NCBI GenBank assembly: GCA_036927565.1
Contig: JAYESD010000004.1
Span: forward strand, 161,669,697 to 161,733,696
Reading direction: 5' to 3'
DNA length: 64,000 nt
Origin: Tuctoria greenei
Taxonomy: Eukaryota; Streptophyta; Magnoliopsida; Poales; Poaceae
Positions 11,600 through 23,252 of this stretch are shown one piece after another. The position numbers and the translations under genes are program-made. The first letter of the stretch is position 1. Every line of letters starts with the position of its first letter. The notes beneath the pieces were generated by a model. The model was not told the DNA's origin. It made no database searches and was given only the letters and a program-made list of their open reading frames with translations.

Positions 11600-11890
11600 T
11601 TGTCTGTTCCAAACGGGACTAGTCCGTTCAACCCTCTGATATCTCACTTCACAATGCACCGGACCAATCCGTTCATGGATCGGACTAGTCCGCTCAACTT
11701 TTTAATGTTTCATAACACTATGCACTGGACAAGTCCGTTTATGGACCAGACTAGTCCGTTAAACTTTCTGATGTTTCATAACACTATGCACCGGACAAGT
11801 CCGTTCTTGGACCGGACTAGTCCAAGAATCTTTCTGATGTTCAAATACACAGGGCACCGGACATGTCCAGACTCTTAGCGGACTAGTACG
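11600..11890. repeat. 66-bp tandem repeat with ACTAGTCC palindrome
   Basis: The motif ACTAGTcc/ACTAGTac recurs at 11618, 11684, 11750, 11816 and 11882, an exact 66-bp period, with 'gcaccggacaagtccgtt' and 'tgatgtttcataacacta' between. Because 66 is a multiple of three, a 92-codon open frame crosses the array and shows a 22-residue repeat. That frame is a by-product of the repeat, not a gene. Confidence 0.85.
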
Positions 11891-12028
11891 GTATACCTCA
11901 CACATATTAGGATTTTTATTGTGCTGCACATTTCACGCGGATTTCACACAGCACACCGGACAAGTTCAGTCCCCTGAGCAGACTAGTCCGGCTGTCGGGA
12001 TCCATAACTGTAATATTTTTGGAAACAC

Positions 12029-12036
12029 TATAAATA
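12029..12036 (+). promoter_or_regulatory. TATA box of Z LTR
   Basis: TATAAATA followed by GGAG, 81 bp upstream of the insertion point of element A. It is the only good TATA match in this LTR segment. The insertion of A separates this promoter from the gag of Z by over 23 kb. Confidence 0.6.
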
Positions 12037-12111
12037 GGAGATCCACAATCCCACAAACACAACTCTTGCATTCTACTGTCAAGAACTGAAACCATAGTGC
12101 CGCCACTTGTC

Positions 12112-12116
12112 CCAAG
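12112..12116. repeat. Target site duplication of element A (left)
   Basis: CCAAG directly before the 5' LTR of A; the same five bases follow its 3' LTR at 27520-27524. Confidence 0.9.
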
Positions 12117-15100
12117 TGTAAAATCCCACTTAATTCTAAATATGAATTTCAGTAGTCAGTTAAATTCAAATTTAATTGGGTTCAAGATATGGTCATGTAC
12201 ATAAACTTGAACCTATTCAATTCCTTTTTCTTCTCATGTTTTAAATTTTATTAACATGAGAAACATACTTCACCAATAATCTTAAAATAATTCAAATATC
12301 ATCTCTGCAAAATTTTGTAGTATTTGAATGGGGTTTGCTTGGGCAAATCAATTTATAGTACCTCATATACTCAAATAAACAAATAGCATATAGCTACTGT
12401 ATACACATGCCCTGTCAAGAACATTCAAATCTGAGGCTATAGATTTTTATATAGTCTTCTAAAATTGCAAATAAGCTCCTTGAAAAGTTTCATGAATTTT
12501 GGAGTCCATTTGCTATTTTATTTGAGACGATCAGCAAATTTGAATCAAGTTTAAATTCAAATTCAAAATCTTGTCAAATATACTTGAACATAAATATCTA
12601 AACATACCTTTGTGTTCAGCACATTTTTATTGACTTAGCCATGAAGTTTCATTTTTGGAGTTCATTTACTATTTCTAAAAAAATTATTAAAGTGGCAGTA
12701 GCTGTAAGGCTGACTGGCGGGGCCCACCAGTCAGCATGCCCACGTGCACCGCAATCCAGCGCGCGCTGCTCGCGCCACCACGAAGGCGTATGCCCAGCGC
12801 GACAGCGGCGAGCTACTCCCATTCGAGCACTATAAATATCACCCCTGGCTCCTCCTTATCACTCCACGGTCGAGCCTATCGTCTTCACTCACGTTGAGCC
12901 GACGGGCTGCGCCATTTTCGCCCGCACGCAAGATTCCGACCGCCGGCGCCGCGCACCCGTTGCCGGCCAGCCGAAGGCCTCTCGTGCCAAGCTCTCAACA
13001 GCAAGGTTGTTCCCCACTCTCTCCTCTAGCCTCTGGTTCACTCCTGTCATTCTTTTGTTGAGGTTTTGGCCGGTATTTTGAAGCTAACCCGGAGCTCGCC
13101 GTCGTGTTCACCGCGCGCCGTCTCTGCTCCACGGTGCCAGGCTGCTGCAAGCAGTTTCGTGCTTGGACTCCAATAGCAAAGTCGTGTGCCTGGACATGCT
13201 CTGCACGATGGTGAAAGCCGTTCCTTGTTTACGTGAGAATCGAGCAAGTTAGCTAAGTTTTACTCTCGGCCGAAGCTTATGAACTTGCTTGGTTTTTCAT
13301 TCAATTCGAGTTCCACACTTGATCACTCTCAACAATTGCTAGCAAATAGTTTCTACACTTCTTTGCGCACCATCTTGAACTGGAATCACCAAAAATGATA
13401 GATCGTAGCTCGAGAATCACGAGTTCTTCCCTCCGCCGTTAAGAAGTTGCTTCTGTCGCTGTCGATGATGTTTTTGCCGACCGTTACACGATGATCTCAC
13501 CTTCCCATCACCTTCCTCGTGGTTCCAGGAGACTTCCCCAACTTTTTTAGAAGAATTTTAGCCACGGAGCGACGGTTCCGACATGGCCGGAACCCTAGCC
13601 GCCGCCGCCGCCGATGCGCCGCTATTTCCGACCGTTGGCAGACCTCACCGACCCCACCATCGTGCTCAGCGCAGGATTTTAAGGTTGGGCCCCCAGGATT
13701 AGGTGCTGCGGTGGCCGGAAACTCAGATCCGGTGAGGCTCGCCGGAGCGTGCCGCCGCGGGAGCCCCGCGCACCGCCCGCGTCGGGAGGTTGAAGACGAC
13801 GCAGCGGGCCCCGCGCGTCAGCGTCTGTCAACCCCGTCGGATCTGGTGTGGCCACGAGATCTGTTTTGGCTACATGGCGTTTCTCATTGGTCCCCGTGTG
13901 GTGTGATTGCCATTGGTCCGTTTTAAAATGGTGGGGCCCACGGTTTAATTCAAGTTAGATTTTAATTCCCGATTTGACTCCAACTTAGAAAATCCATAAC
14001 TCTCTGTAGACTGCTCCAAAAATCTTCAATCAAATTTTGTTTGAAAGTCCTTGAGCTCTAGTTTCAGTTAGTTCCAATTAGGTTTTGTGAAACTTACTTT
14101 TAAATTCTGTAGAAAACAATCATTCCAAATACGAATACAATTTTTCCAGATGAACTGTCCACTGGAAAAATCCAAAAAATTCACATAAAATACATCATCC
14201 TATTCTTGACTGGCGGAAAAAGTTTGGGAGCCATTGCACCTATATAACCCTATGTATAATTCAATTACCTTTTTCAGTCATTGAGTTATTACAGATGTTC
14301 AGTTGCTTTATTGTGTCTCAAATTTAGACTGAACCTTCCTTTAGTCATATACTAGTCCCTGTAAACATTTGGGATTTGATTGACTTAGTGTACTGGTCCT
14401 AATTCAGTTGCCAACTTAATGTTAATTGAAAAGCTAAAATTCAGATATAAAATAATTCCAGAAATTCTTGCCAACTTTGAAATTTAATATCTCCTTCACC
14501 AAGGCTTAGCAATTTATGAAACCAATTTTGCTAGAACCGGAACAACATTCTCTATCATGATCATCAACTGGCAGCTATGCTCAAGCTACAATTTCTTCTC
14601 TAAAATGCTTGGAACTTTATTGCTTACCATAATTTTAGAGACAACAAACTACTTTGATCATCTCCTGTTCTTTGCAAGAGTATTCCTTGTAGTCCCTAAC
14701 ATCTACCATAAAAATCCCAAAGCCAAAGAAGATCATTGACTCACTATAACTATAGTTAGAAACTTATGAACTATATGCACCTTATGATTTATTAGCATTC
14801 CTATATGCATGTCGTGTAGTGATCGATATTGATGAGAAGTGTCGCTTGTGGGAGAAGGCCAGGGTGTCGACTCGAAGTCCTTGGTGGAGCCTTCAGAGAA
14901 GGATCCTTAACAATTGACATTTAATCAAGTCGCAAACTAAGGCAAGCCCCAGTTTGCATTTAAGAGCTCTTCAAAGTTTTCCAGTTAATTCACTTACGTC
15001 TTCAGTTGATATTGTTCATTTACGTATAAGGTGATTGATACTCCACTTGCATGGCCACAAATCCCAGGGGTTGGTTGGAACGAGTTACAGTTTGACCTGT

Positions 15101-16381
15101 AGTAACTGCTTTGATAATGTATAGGAAATCCAATAGAAGTCGAGTAGTTGGAATCTACTCGCAATATAGGAATAACAGTTCACATGGGGTGTAAGATTAA
15201 AAATGGCTTATGAAATGAATATGAGATCGGGCAGGTGGAATAGGAGTCGACGAGATGGAGTCTCGGGCGCATAGCCATGCCTGTGTCGCTTGAGGATCGT
15301 GCCGTATGCGGCACCATTGGGCAAGCTTGAACTGTACCGGTTGCATAATAGTATATGGGCCCATTAAACTGATGTAACTCCAGACTGTAGTGTGGAGACT
15401 CCTCGGCTGTCCATGAATGGAGATGTGAAGGCAGAAAGGTGTAAATCTCCTAGCGGAACGTTTTGACGTGTCCGTGTAGGGGACCTTTTGCTCGGGATGA
15501 AGAGTTTTGTCGACATTGGGGTCTTGGGTGAAAGGTGGCCACGTATGACGCGGGGAGGAGAGCACGTATGTGTCTCCCACGCGGGTGTGCGTGTCGTGCA
15601 GTCCGGGTGTGTCCTGATTGCAATCACCGTCCCTCGCGGTAATAGAGTACCACTTGTCCGTCGCTGTCGTGACGTAGTAAATACCAAAGAAGCCAAAAAA
15701 ATATGTTGTATTGAATTATATTTGCTTTGCAACCTTATATGACTTAGAGATAGCAAAATTAAAAGTTTACATTTTCCCCATACTTTAGCTGTAATAGCAT
15801 TATGTGCTTTGAGCATGTCATATCATCGGCAAAGTGTTTCTTGTTTGATTGTGGAGTCTATGATGTGCCGTGCTTAAAGAATGTCATTTGCTACTAAAAA
15901 CATGATTATAAGGATTCACTTGTAGGCGAGTCTATTTATTCTATTCCTTACCTATGCTTAGTACTCACCCCTGCATATGTCTAGTGAGACGGGTTAGTCT
16001 TGCTGAGCCTTATGCTCACGTTTGCGCTTTAATGATTTTTGCAGGCATTAGGTTCATTTCTGCTGTTCAGGTTTTACATGAGATCTTGAGGTATCGGGAT
16101 AAATATCATGTGAACCACGCCGCTGCTGAATGTTCTTCTTGTTGCTAATGAGAAGCGTCCTAGGGCATGGACATCTTCTCTCCTGCTTAGTTAGATGAGA
16201 TTATGAGTATGTATTTTTCCGCTGCGTGTGTACCCCTGTGGTACACTCTTTTGTAAACTCTTCTTATTATGAAATGAAAAATTTATATGTTTTTGGTATC
16301 CTTTTCGTGTTTGCTGTTAGGTGCCGCATCGCACGGCACCACCCAATGAGATCCTCGGATGCGTGGACTCCGGTCCCCACA
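12117..16381 (+). mobile_element. Element A 5' LTR
   Basis: It begins tgtaaaatccc and ends ggtccccaca. The first 550 bp are AT-rich; a GC-rich block with the promoter follows (12700-13950), then AT-rich DNA again, and a shared 3' part. Compared with the 3' LTR I count roughly 14 differences in the first 540 bp, including a 6-8 bp indel, but none over about 300 bp near 15442-15742. Frames of 100-150 codons at 12744-13061, 13519-13926, 15197-15580 and 15364-15816 recur in both LTRs and are not genes. Confidence 0.92.
12831..12837 (+). promoter_or_regulatory. TATA box of A 5' LTR
   Basis: TATAAAT after a GC-rich stretch and before 'cccctggctcctcctt'. The same arrangement is at 23965-23971 in the 3' LTR, so it is conserved between the two copies. 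Confidence 0.65.
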
Positions 16382-16385
16382 GACA

Positions 16386-16397
16386 TGGTATCAGAGC
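16386..16397 (+). other. Primer binding site of element A
   Basis: TGGTATCAGAGC, a perfect match to the initiator-Met type PBS of plant retrotransposons, four bases after the LTR end. Confidence 0.9.
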
Positions 16398-18665
16398 TTC
16401 ATTGGGAATAGCCGCTCGAAAAGAGCCTATTTTCAAAAACTCTGAAGTAGTCGAGTGAGGATTAGCTATATGCCCATTAAGGACTATTACTAGTATAAGT
16501 TATAAAGGTGGTAAACCGACTTATATGTTATTAATTCTGTAACAATGCTCCAACATCAGGTAAGAGGTAAGGTACGCCACCGTAAGCGGATCAATTGCGG
16601 TAAGCTCACCATGCGAGAGGTAGCATGGAAGTTTTCCGTGGATTGGCACGGAAAAGTTAATAGGAGTCTCTGAAACTTTCCATGTTTCTGAGAACCTATG
16701 ACACGCGGTACCCCAACGTGCTTCAAAGTTAGTGGGAGCCCCGTGGGGTGGTGTATAACCCGATAGTGTGCCTCTCTAGAATCATTCATATTCTATGGGA
16801 GCATGCGAAACACGTATGCCCGAGCGTGTATAAGCCGGTTCGTACGGGAGTCTTTGCTGTACAGACGTATTTACAGCCATGTACCTCGAGACACGACCTC
16901 GCTCGAGGGCGACTCACACTAGAGTCGTATGCATTTAATTTTGTATATTATTGTGACTGCCTGTCATGTTTCCCCGTGCCGCCCTTGAGGTGTGAAGGTG
17001 TGAAAGGGGATTGTTTGTCTTTTGCAGCATTGACTACAGTAGCGACCCGTGTAGCACCCGTTTGCGAGTGAACGATATTAGGACCACCTATAAACGTATC
17101 TGGATATACCGGTTAGAATTTTCTTTGGTGAGGCACGTAGTACCGTCAGTATCGACTTTGATACTTGACCTCCCCCAACGTCAGAATGGTTGCATTACAT
17201 TTTGGAAAGTCCGACTACCAGTTGCTGGTACGTTTTGGACATTGCAAGGTGAATATCACTCATAACTCGTGAAGAATCAAGGTTCTTTATTGCTGGCAGA
17301 GGTTTGCTCAACTTTGCCAAGTCGTAATCTTGGTTAGTTGAAAAATAACATAAGGATATGCTATATTGATAGACAGATCATCAAGTCCACTACAAAGTTC
17401 ATTTTGGTCTTTAGGACTGAAAATGATCCTACTTTGGCGAAATCTGAACTCCACAAAAACTGCTACAAATGTCTTACCCAATTACACAGTCTCTGTATTT
17501 TTACCATAACTTCTTGTGCAAAAATCTTCTGTCCTATTGTGATACATATCTGTAGAGGGCAGAGGTATAACTATAACTTTGTAAATTGAAGTGTTTTCTA
17601 ATTCGACACTGAACCAATCCAAATCCCAGGTTGAATCTGGTACACTGCAGATCTGCTGGCAGAAAACCAGTCAACTCATCTGTCGACTTTAGACAGTCAT
17701 ATCTCCTAATATTAAATCTTGACATAGTCATATGTATACATTTCTGGAAATCTTAGGAAGTTCTCTTTCAACTTTCTATTCAACTCCTGGTCTGAATCTT
17801 TCATTACCAGAGTCCAATTCCCATTGTCGCAAACGCTGTTCTGGCAGTCCAGGACCAGAAACCATTTGCGCATAGTCGGAATTTGCGAGTTTTGACCTGT
17901 ATAACGACTTTGTAAGCCTGAAGCAAATATACTTCTGGAATGTTAACATGATTCGGTACCATTTTTATTTTGTCATTACCTCAAGATATTGTTTTGATAT
18001 ACCTGTATAAACTGTGGACGAAAACCCACGTATACAGGGGAGGTTATGTCAAAATTTCCAGAAAATTTTAGTCAACTTCAGACCTGTATAACTTTTGATC
18101 CAGAGATCACCTGGAGGTGTTCAAGTACAATATGGAAAGGTTATGAAATTCTATAAAACTTTTATATTCGACTCAAATCCTATTCCTGCCATTTACTGGG
18201 AGAAAATTTCGAATTTATACAGGATGGTCTGCTGGAACAGAACTGAAGTTCATATTCCAGATTTGAACTGTCTTGTAACCATTAATCAAGTTTTTACATC
18301 TTCCATTCCAGAATTGCTATGGGGACAAAGTAATACATTCTGGAAAATTTTTTGAGTTTACTATAAATTTGTAGTTGAACTCCAGACCAAATTCTGCGTT
18401 TAACTGTGAGAAATAATTACATTTCTACAGACTGGTCTGATGGACCAGAAATTGGAAGGCATACCAGTATGCGATATTATCAACTCAAATCATTTTAGTT
18501 TCACCTTCTTATGTCACTCATCATGTCTAGGGGTGATTACTCCACATGATTGATTAACGTAAAGTTGAAACACCATGTTAAGTGATTGGTGGGCAGTATC
18601 ACTTATTTGGGTCTAGTTCAATGTTCTAGTCTTTATTTACACCTAGCATACTGCATTGTTAAGTG
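16398..18665 (+). other. Untranslated leader of element A
   Basis: About 2.3 kb with no credible frame between the PBS and gag. The second half (17340-18480) is AT-rich and repeats loose motifs such as 'tctggaa' and 'gacctgtataac' with variable spacing. Long leaders are common in large chromoviruses; nothing here suggests a separate gene. Confidence 0.6.
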
Positions 18666-19620
18666 ATGCATATTACGGTCCTTATCATGACTCCAGTTTG
18701 TATTGCAACTTTGGATCTTAACCATAATGCTCACTCTTTCAGCATGTATCACACTCATTTTGAGGGTGAAACGGGAAATTCTGCTCATGGTGGAGATGAC
18801 TCAACTCCACCACCAGTGCCATCATCAACCAGATTGGCAGAAGTCTTAGCAAGCATGGCCGAGTCTCTGCAGACGTTGGTACAGCAGAGTGTACAACCTG
18901 AGGCTCGACCACTTGATCAACCTCAAGTCACATATAAGGATTTCTTGGCAACTCAACCACCGGTTTTCACAGAAGCCTGGGAACCATTGGAGTCGGAACA
19001 TTGGCTCCGGGTGATTGAAGCCAAGTTTGAGTTACTCCAGTGTGATGAGTATCAGAAGGTTTTATTTGCCGCTCAACAACTTCACGGATCCGCAAGAGCT
19101 TGGTGTCTGAATATCTCACCACTCTCCCTGACGGTCATCAGGTGACCTGGGCGGAGTTCCGTGATGCTTTTTGTGCACGCCACATTTCTAAAGGGGTGAT
19201 TAAAACCAAGTTGGAGGAGTTTGTGGAGTTAAAGCAAGGAGAAATGAGTGCTTATGAATACTCCAAGGTGTTCAATCGTTTGGCTCAATATGCGCCTGGG
19301 TATGTGAATACCGAGGCGTTGAAGTGCGATTGTTTCTTTTGAGGACTGAACGTCGAGCTTCGAGCTCGACTGTTGTTATTCAATAACGGCAACTACAATG
19401 ACTTGGTTGGTGCCGCTATTGTTCAGGAGGATGCAACTCTTCGCTATCAGGCAGAGAAGAGAAAGAGGAAGACATCACTAAAAATTATCAGTGATGTTCC
19501 TTAGGAGAATCATGCGGTATATTGCTTACCGTCCGGTCGGGAGCTTTGGTCGAGTGAGCAACCACAACAGGTTCGGTATCACTCCTATCTAGTAGAGACT
19601 TTAATTGCACCTCAACAAAG
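18666..19620 (+). pseudogene. Element A Gag pseudogene
   Basis: An ATG at 18666 (or a second at 18744) opens the frame. The capsid core starts near 18900 with FTEAWEPLESEHWLRVIEAKFELLQ, the pattern of Ty3/gypsy retrotrans_gag. A frame change near 19100 shifts it to the frame with VTWAEFRDAFCARHI (19140-19190) and LKQGEMSAYEYSKVFNRLAQYAP. A TGA at 19340 and more stops follow. No CCHC zinc knuckle is recognisable between the capsid and protease, so the RNA-binding part appears eroded or lost. Gag forms the particle that packages the element RNA. Confidence 0.85.
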
Positions 19621-19621
19621 T

Positions 19622-22105
19622 GTGCAAGTGTGGCCTGATTCTCCACCGCAGCAGTATGATCTCACTCTTGCAGCCAAATCTCTGCAAGATGTGCATGTGG
19701 TCAGTCCACCCCAATTCAGTGGAAAGCACAAAATGAATTTAGGATGGGAACCTCGCAAGACACAACGTGACCATGTCCAATTGTCCTATTCCAAGAATTC
19801 TGATCAGCACCATAGATTTAGAAAGAAGACCTCATCGAAGTCTGCCAGTGTTAATTATGCTGCGATTGAGGACATTCCAGAAGGGGAACCTGTTTTAGCA
19901 GGCATGTTTACTTTACATGATCAACAAGTAGTCATTCGGTTTGAATCTGGAGCTACTCATAACTTTGTGAGCAAGTCTTTTGTGCTGAAACATCAAGTGC
20001 CAATTGTGACTGTCTCACATCCTTTTTGTGTCGGTTCACCTGGAGGCAATATTTCAGCTAATGAGGTTATTTCTCGAGCACCTTTGTGCATGGGTGGAAG
20101 TATCTATCCGGTGAACCTCATCATTTTGGAAGGTCAGCAGATTGACCTCATCTTGGGGATGTCATGGTTGACACATCATGGAGCTATCTTTGATATCAGC
20201 TCGCAGACTGTCCAACTGAATTCTAAATTCCATGGAAGCAACACTTTAAATCTTTTGAATACTGCACCAAGAGTCTTAGCGGTGCATCACACCAGTGTCA
20301 AGAAGCTTGAGGATATCCCCATATTATGTGAATATCCAGACGTGTTTCCTGACGATTTCCTGGGCATGCCACCAGAACGTGACGTCGAGTTCAAGATTGA
20401 ACTAGCGCCGGGAACCATGCCAATATCGAGGAAGCTGTATAGGATGGCACCAAAGGAACTTGCGGATTTGAAGGAGCAGCTGAATGACTTATTGAGCAAG
20501 GGTTTTATTCACCCAAGTTCATCACCTTGGGGTTGTTCCGCGTTGTTTGTGAAGAAGAAGGATGAGACTTTGGGGTTGTGTGTGGACTATCGTCCACTGA
20601 ATGCGGTCACCATCAAGAACAAGTATCCACTACCACACATTGATATTTTATTCGATCAACTAGTGGGTGCTAAGGTATTCTCAAAGATAGACCTTTGTTC
20701 AGGTTATCATCAGATTAAGATTCGACCTGAGGACATTCCAAAAACCGCATTCTCTACAAGGTATGGGCTGTATGAGTACCTTGTAATGACCTTTGGGTTG
20801 ACCAATGCACCAGCTCATTTCATGTATCTCATGAATTTAGTGTTTATGCCGGAGTTGGACAAGTTTGTTGTGGTATTCATTGACGTCATCTTGGTGTATT
20901 CTAAATCTGAAGAAGAACACGCTAAACACTTGCATGTCGTGTTGCAACATTTAAGGGATCATAAACTGTATGCAAAGTTCAGCAAGTGTGAATTTTGGAT
21001 TCGCCAAGTGCCATTTCTAGGGAACATCATCTCAACTGATGGTATTGCCGTTGATCCAAGCAAAATTGTACAAGTCCTAAAGTGGAAATCTCCCAAGTCC
21101 GTACATGAAGTTCTTAGTTTCCTTGGCTTGGCTGGCTATTATCGGAGGTTCATTCCGAGTTTCTCAAAGATAGCTAAACCAATGACGGAACTACTGAAGA
21201 AGGGAACAAGATATGTATGGACTAAAGAATGTGAAGAAGCATTTCAAGCTTTTGTGAAACACCTCACAACAGCACCGGTGTTGGCTCAGCCAGACACAAC
21301 TAAACCATTTTATGTCTATTGCGATGCATCTGGCATTGGTCTTGGTTGTGTACTCATGCAAGATAGAAGGGTGATCGCGTATGGATCCCGGCAGCTTCGG
21401 AGTCATGAACAACATTATCCGACTCATGATCTTGAGCTCACTGCCGTGGTGCTTGAATTGAAGATGTGGAGGCACTATCTATTAGGTAATCTAGTGCATC
21501 TCTACACTGATCACAAGAGTTTGAAGTACATTTTCACCCAGAAAGACTTGAATATGCGACAGCGAAGATGGTTAGAATTGATCAAAGACTATGAGATTGA
21601 GATCCACTACCATCCTGGCAAAGCAAATGTGGTTGCAGATGCACTGAGCCGCAAATCTCATGTCAATCATCTATCGATCATTTCAATGGAAGAGGATGAA
21701 CCGAGTTTATACTTGGTTCCATATGGAGCGCTCTACAATCTAGCTCTCATCCCTACCATAAAGGAAGATATCATAGAGGCTCAAAAGAAAGACAAGGGAA
21801 TGTCGCACATTCGACGAAGAATGAAGAAGCGGGAGATGAAATGTTTTCAATGTGATGATCATGGTACTATTTGGTTTAAAGAACGTATAGTTGTACCCCA
21901 TGATATGGAGCTCCGAAAGAAGATCTTGGATGAAGCACACTTATCCAAGTACTCTATTCATCCGGGTAGCAACAAGATGTACCAGGATCTGAAAAAGAAA
22001 TTTTGGTGGTCTCGTATGAAGCGAGAGATAGCAAAGTATGTATCCGAATGTGATAAATGTCGGCGAGTAAAAGCCAACCATTTGAGGCAAGCTTACAACC
22101 CTTAA
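19622..22105 (+). pseudogene. Element A Pol: protease, reverse transcriptase, RNase H, start of integrase
   Basis: One open frame of 827 codons. Protease lies near residues 85-190, with active-site motif RFESGATHNF in place of DSGATH: the catalytic Asp is Glu (codon 19943). RT runs from about residue 240 to 430, with KKKDETLGLCVDYRPLN and FSKIDLCSGYHQI intact. The palm motif reads FIDVILVYS instead of FIDDILVYS (Val codon at 20885), removing a metal-binding Asp. RNase H has YCDASGIGLGCVL, ELTAVV and TDHKSL. Integrase then begins with its H-H-C-C zinc region (DEAHLSK...HPGSNK...CDKCRR). A one-base frame change near 22090 moves integrase to the next frame. Both active-site changes should disable the enzymes. 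Confidence 0.92.
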
Positions 22106-23190
22106 ACATACCGACATGGAAGTGGGAAGACATCAGCATGGATTTCATTGTAGGTTTACCTCTCACTTTCTGTAAGCAAGATTCAATTTGGGTGATAGTT
22201 GATCGGTTGACCAAATCAGCGTATTTTGTCCCTGTCAACACCAACTATCGAGGTCCCAAGTATGCAGAGTTGTATATCACAAGGATCATGTGCCTGCATG
22301 GAGTACCCCGCACTATCATTTCAGATCGTGGAGCCTTATTTGTTGCTCGCTTTTGGGAGCAGCTCCACGCATCATTAGGTACCAAGTTGATTCGAAGCTC
22401 TGCTTATCATCCGCAGACTGATGGTCAGACAGAGCGAGTAAATCAAGTCCTTGAAAACATGCTACGAGCTTGTGCCATCCACCATGGTAAAAGTTGGGAT
22501 GATCATCTACCATTGGCGGAGTTTTCATATAACAATGGCTATCAAGCTAGTATCCAGATGGCGCCATATAAAGCTCTCTATGGTCGGAAGTGCCGCACAC
22601 CATTGAATTGGTGTGAGTCTGGTGAAAGAGTGACATATGGCATTGATCTTGTCAATGAAGCTGAAGAACGAGTGCGAGTGATCTAAGACAATCTCAAGGC
22701 TGCTCAATCTCGATAGAAGAGTTATGCAGATAAACAACGTCGACCTCTTCACTTCGACATTGGGGACCACGTTTACCTTCGTGTATATCCAATGAATGGG
22801 ATTCATCGTTTTTGGGTGAAGGGAAAGCTGGCTCCATGATTCATCGGGCCGTTCGCTATCACTGAGAAATGCGGGCGTGTGGCCTACCGTCTGGAGTTAC
22901 CGGCGTCTCTCTCTGGAATTCATAATGTATTCCACATCTCTCAGTTGCGGAAGTGTCTTAAATCCCCAGCTGAAATCCACACGGAAGATCTTGAAGCTCT
23001 ACAACCTGATCTCACTTATTCTGAGCATCCGATCAAGATCATCGATGAGAAAACTCGTACCACAAGAAGCCGCACTTTGCACTTTTACAAAGTCTTGTGG
23101 AATAACCATACCGCCGAAGAAGCAACTTGGGAAAGCGAGGATTTTCTTAAATCGAGCTATCCGGACTTGTTAGCGGCATATGTTCATTAG
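22106..23190 (+). pseudogene. Element A integrase core, C-terminal domain and chromodomain
   Basis: The DDE core is complete in sequence: WEDISMDF (first Asp, near 22125), TIISDRGALFVARFW (second Asp, near 22325) and QTDGQTERVNQ (Glu, near 22435). A stop at 22684 and further in-frame stops near 22716 and 22840 (probably former CAG and CGA codons) break the linker, which otherwise reads YADKQRRPLHFDIGDHVYLRV. The tail holds a chromodomain-like end with HFYKVLWNNHTAEEATWES before a stop at 23188-23190. In chromoviruses this tail binds chromatin marks and directs integration to heterochromatin. Confidence 0.88.
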
Positions 23191-23239
23191 ATCTTTTTCT
23201 TTTATCCTTCCTATTATAATCCCGGGACGAGATTCTTTT

Positions 23240-23252
23240 AAGGGGGGAGGAA
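23240..23252 (+). other. Polypurine tract of element A
   Basis: aaggggggaggaa immediately before the 3' LTR; it primes plus-strand DNA synthesis. Confidence 0.9.

Larger units (their letters stand above)
11316..12116 (+). mobile_element. Z 5' LTR, segment 1
   Basis: This holds the U3 part with a 66-bp tandem repeat (11600-11890), a TATA box (12029-12036) and about 80 bp downstream of it. It is cut at 12116 by element A; the last five bases (CCAAG) are the target duplication. Early sequence 'gggttttggacgattgatgacaaa' resembles the start region of SIRE-type LTRs. Confidence 0.65.

Noticed and set aside
11600..11878. Open frame of 92 codons with a 22-residue repeat
   Set aside because: The 66-bp tandem repeat is a multiple of three, so any open unit stays open. 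It is LTR DNA with no start context or homologue.
12744..13926. Basic, Arg/Ala/Pro-rich frames in the GC-rich part of the A LTR
   Set aside because: GC-rich LTR promoter DNA; the frames are not preserved between the two LTRs (different lengths at 23824-25097).
15197..15816. Open frames of 127 and 150 codons on the minus strand, repeated at 26335-26954
   Set aside because: They lie in the two LTRs of element A and are duplicated because the LTRs are. No domain or family pattern is visible and they are antisense to the LTR transcript.
16386..16397. TGGTATCAGAGC considered as part of a tRNA gene
   Set aside because: Only the 12-base primer site matches; no cloverleaf can be formed around it. 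The same holds at 35739 and 34446.
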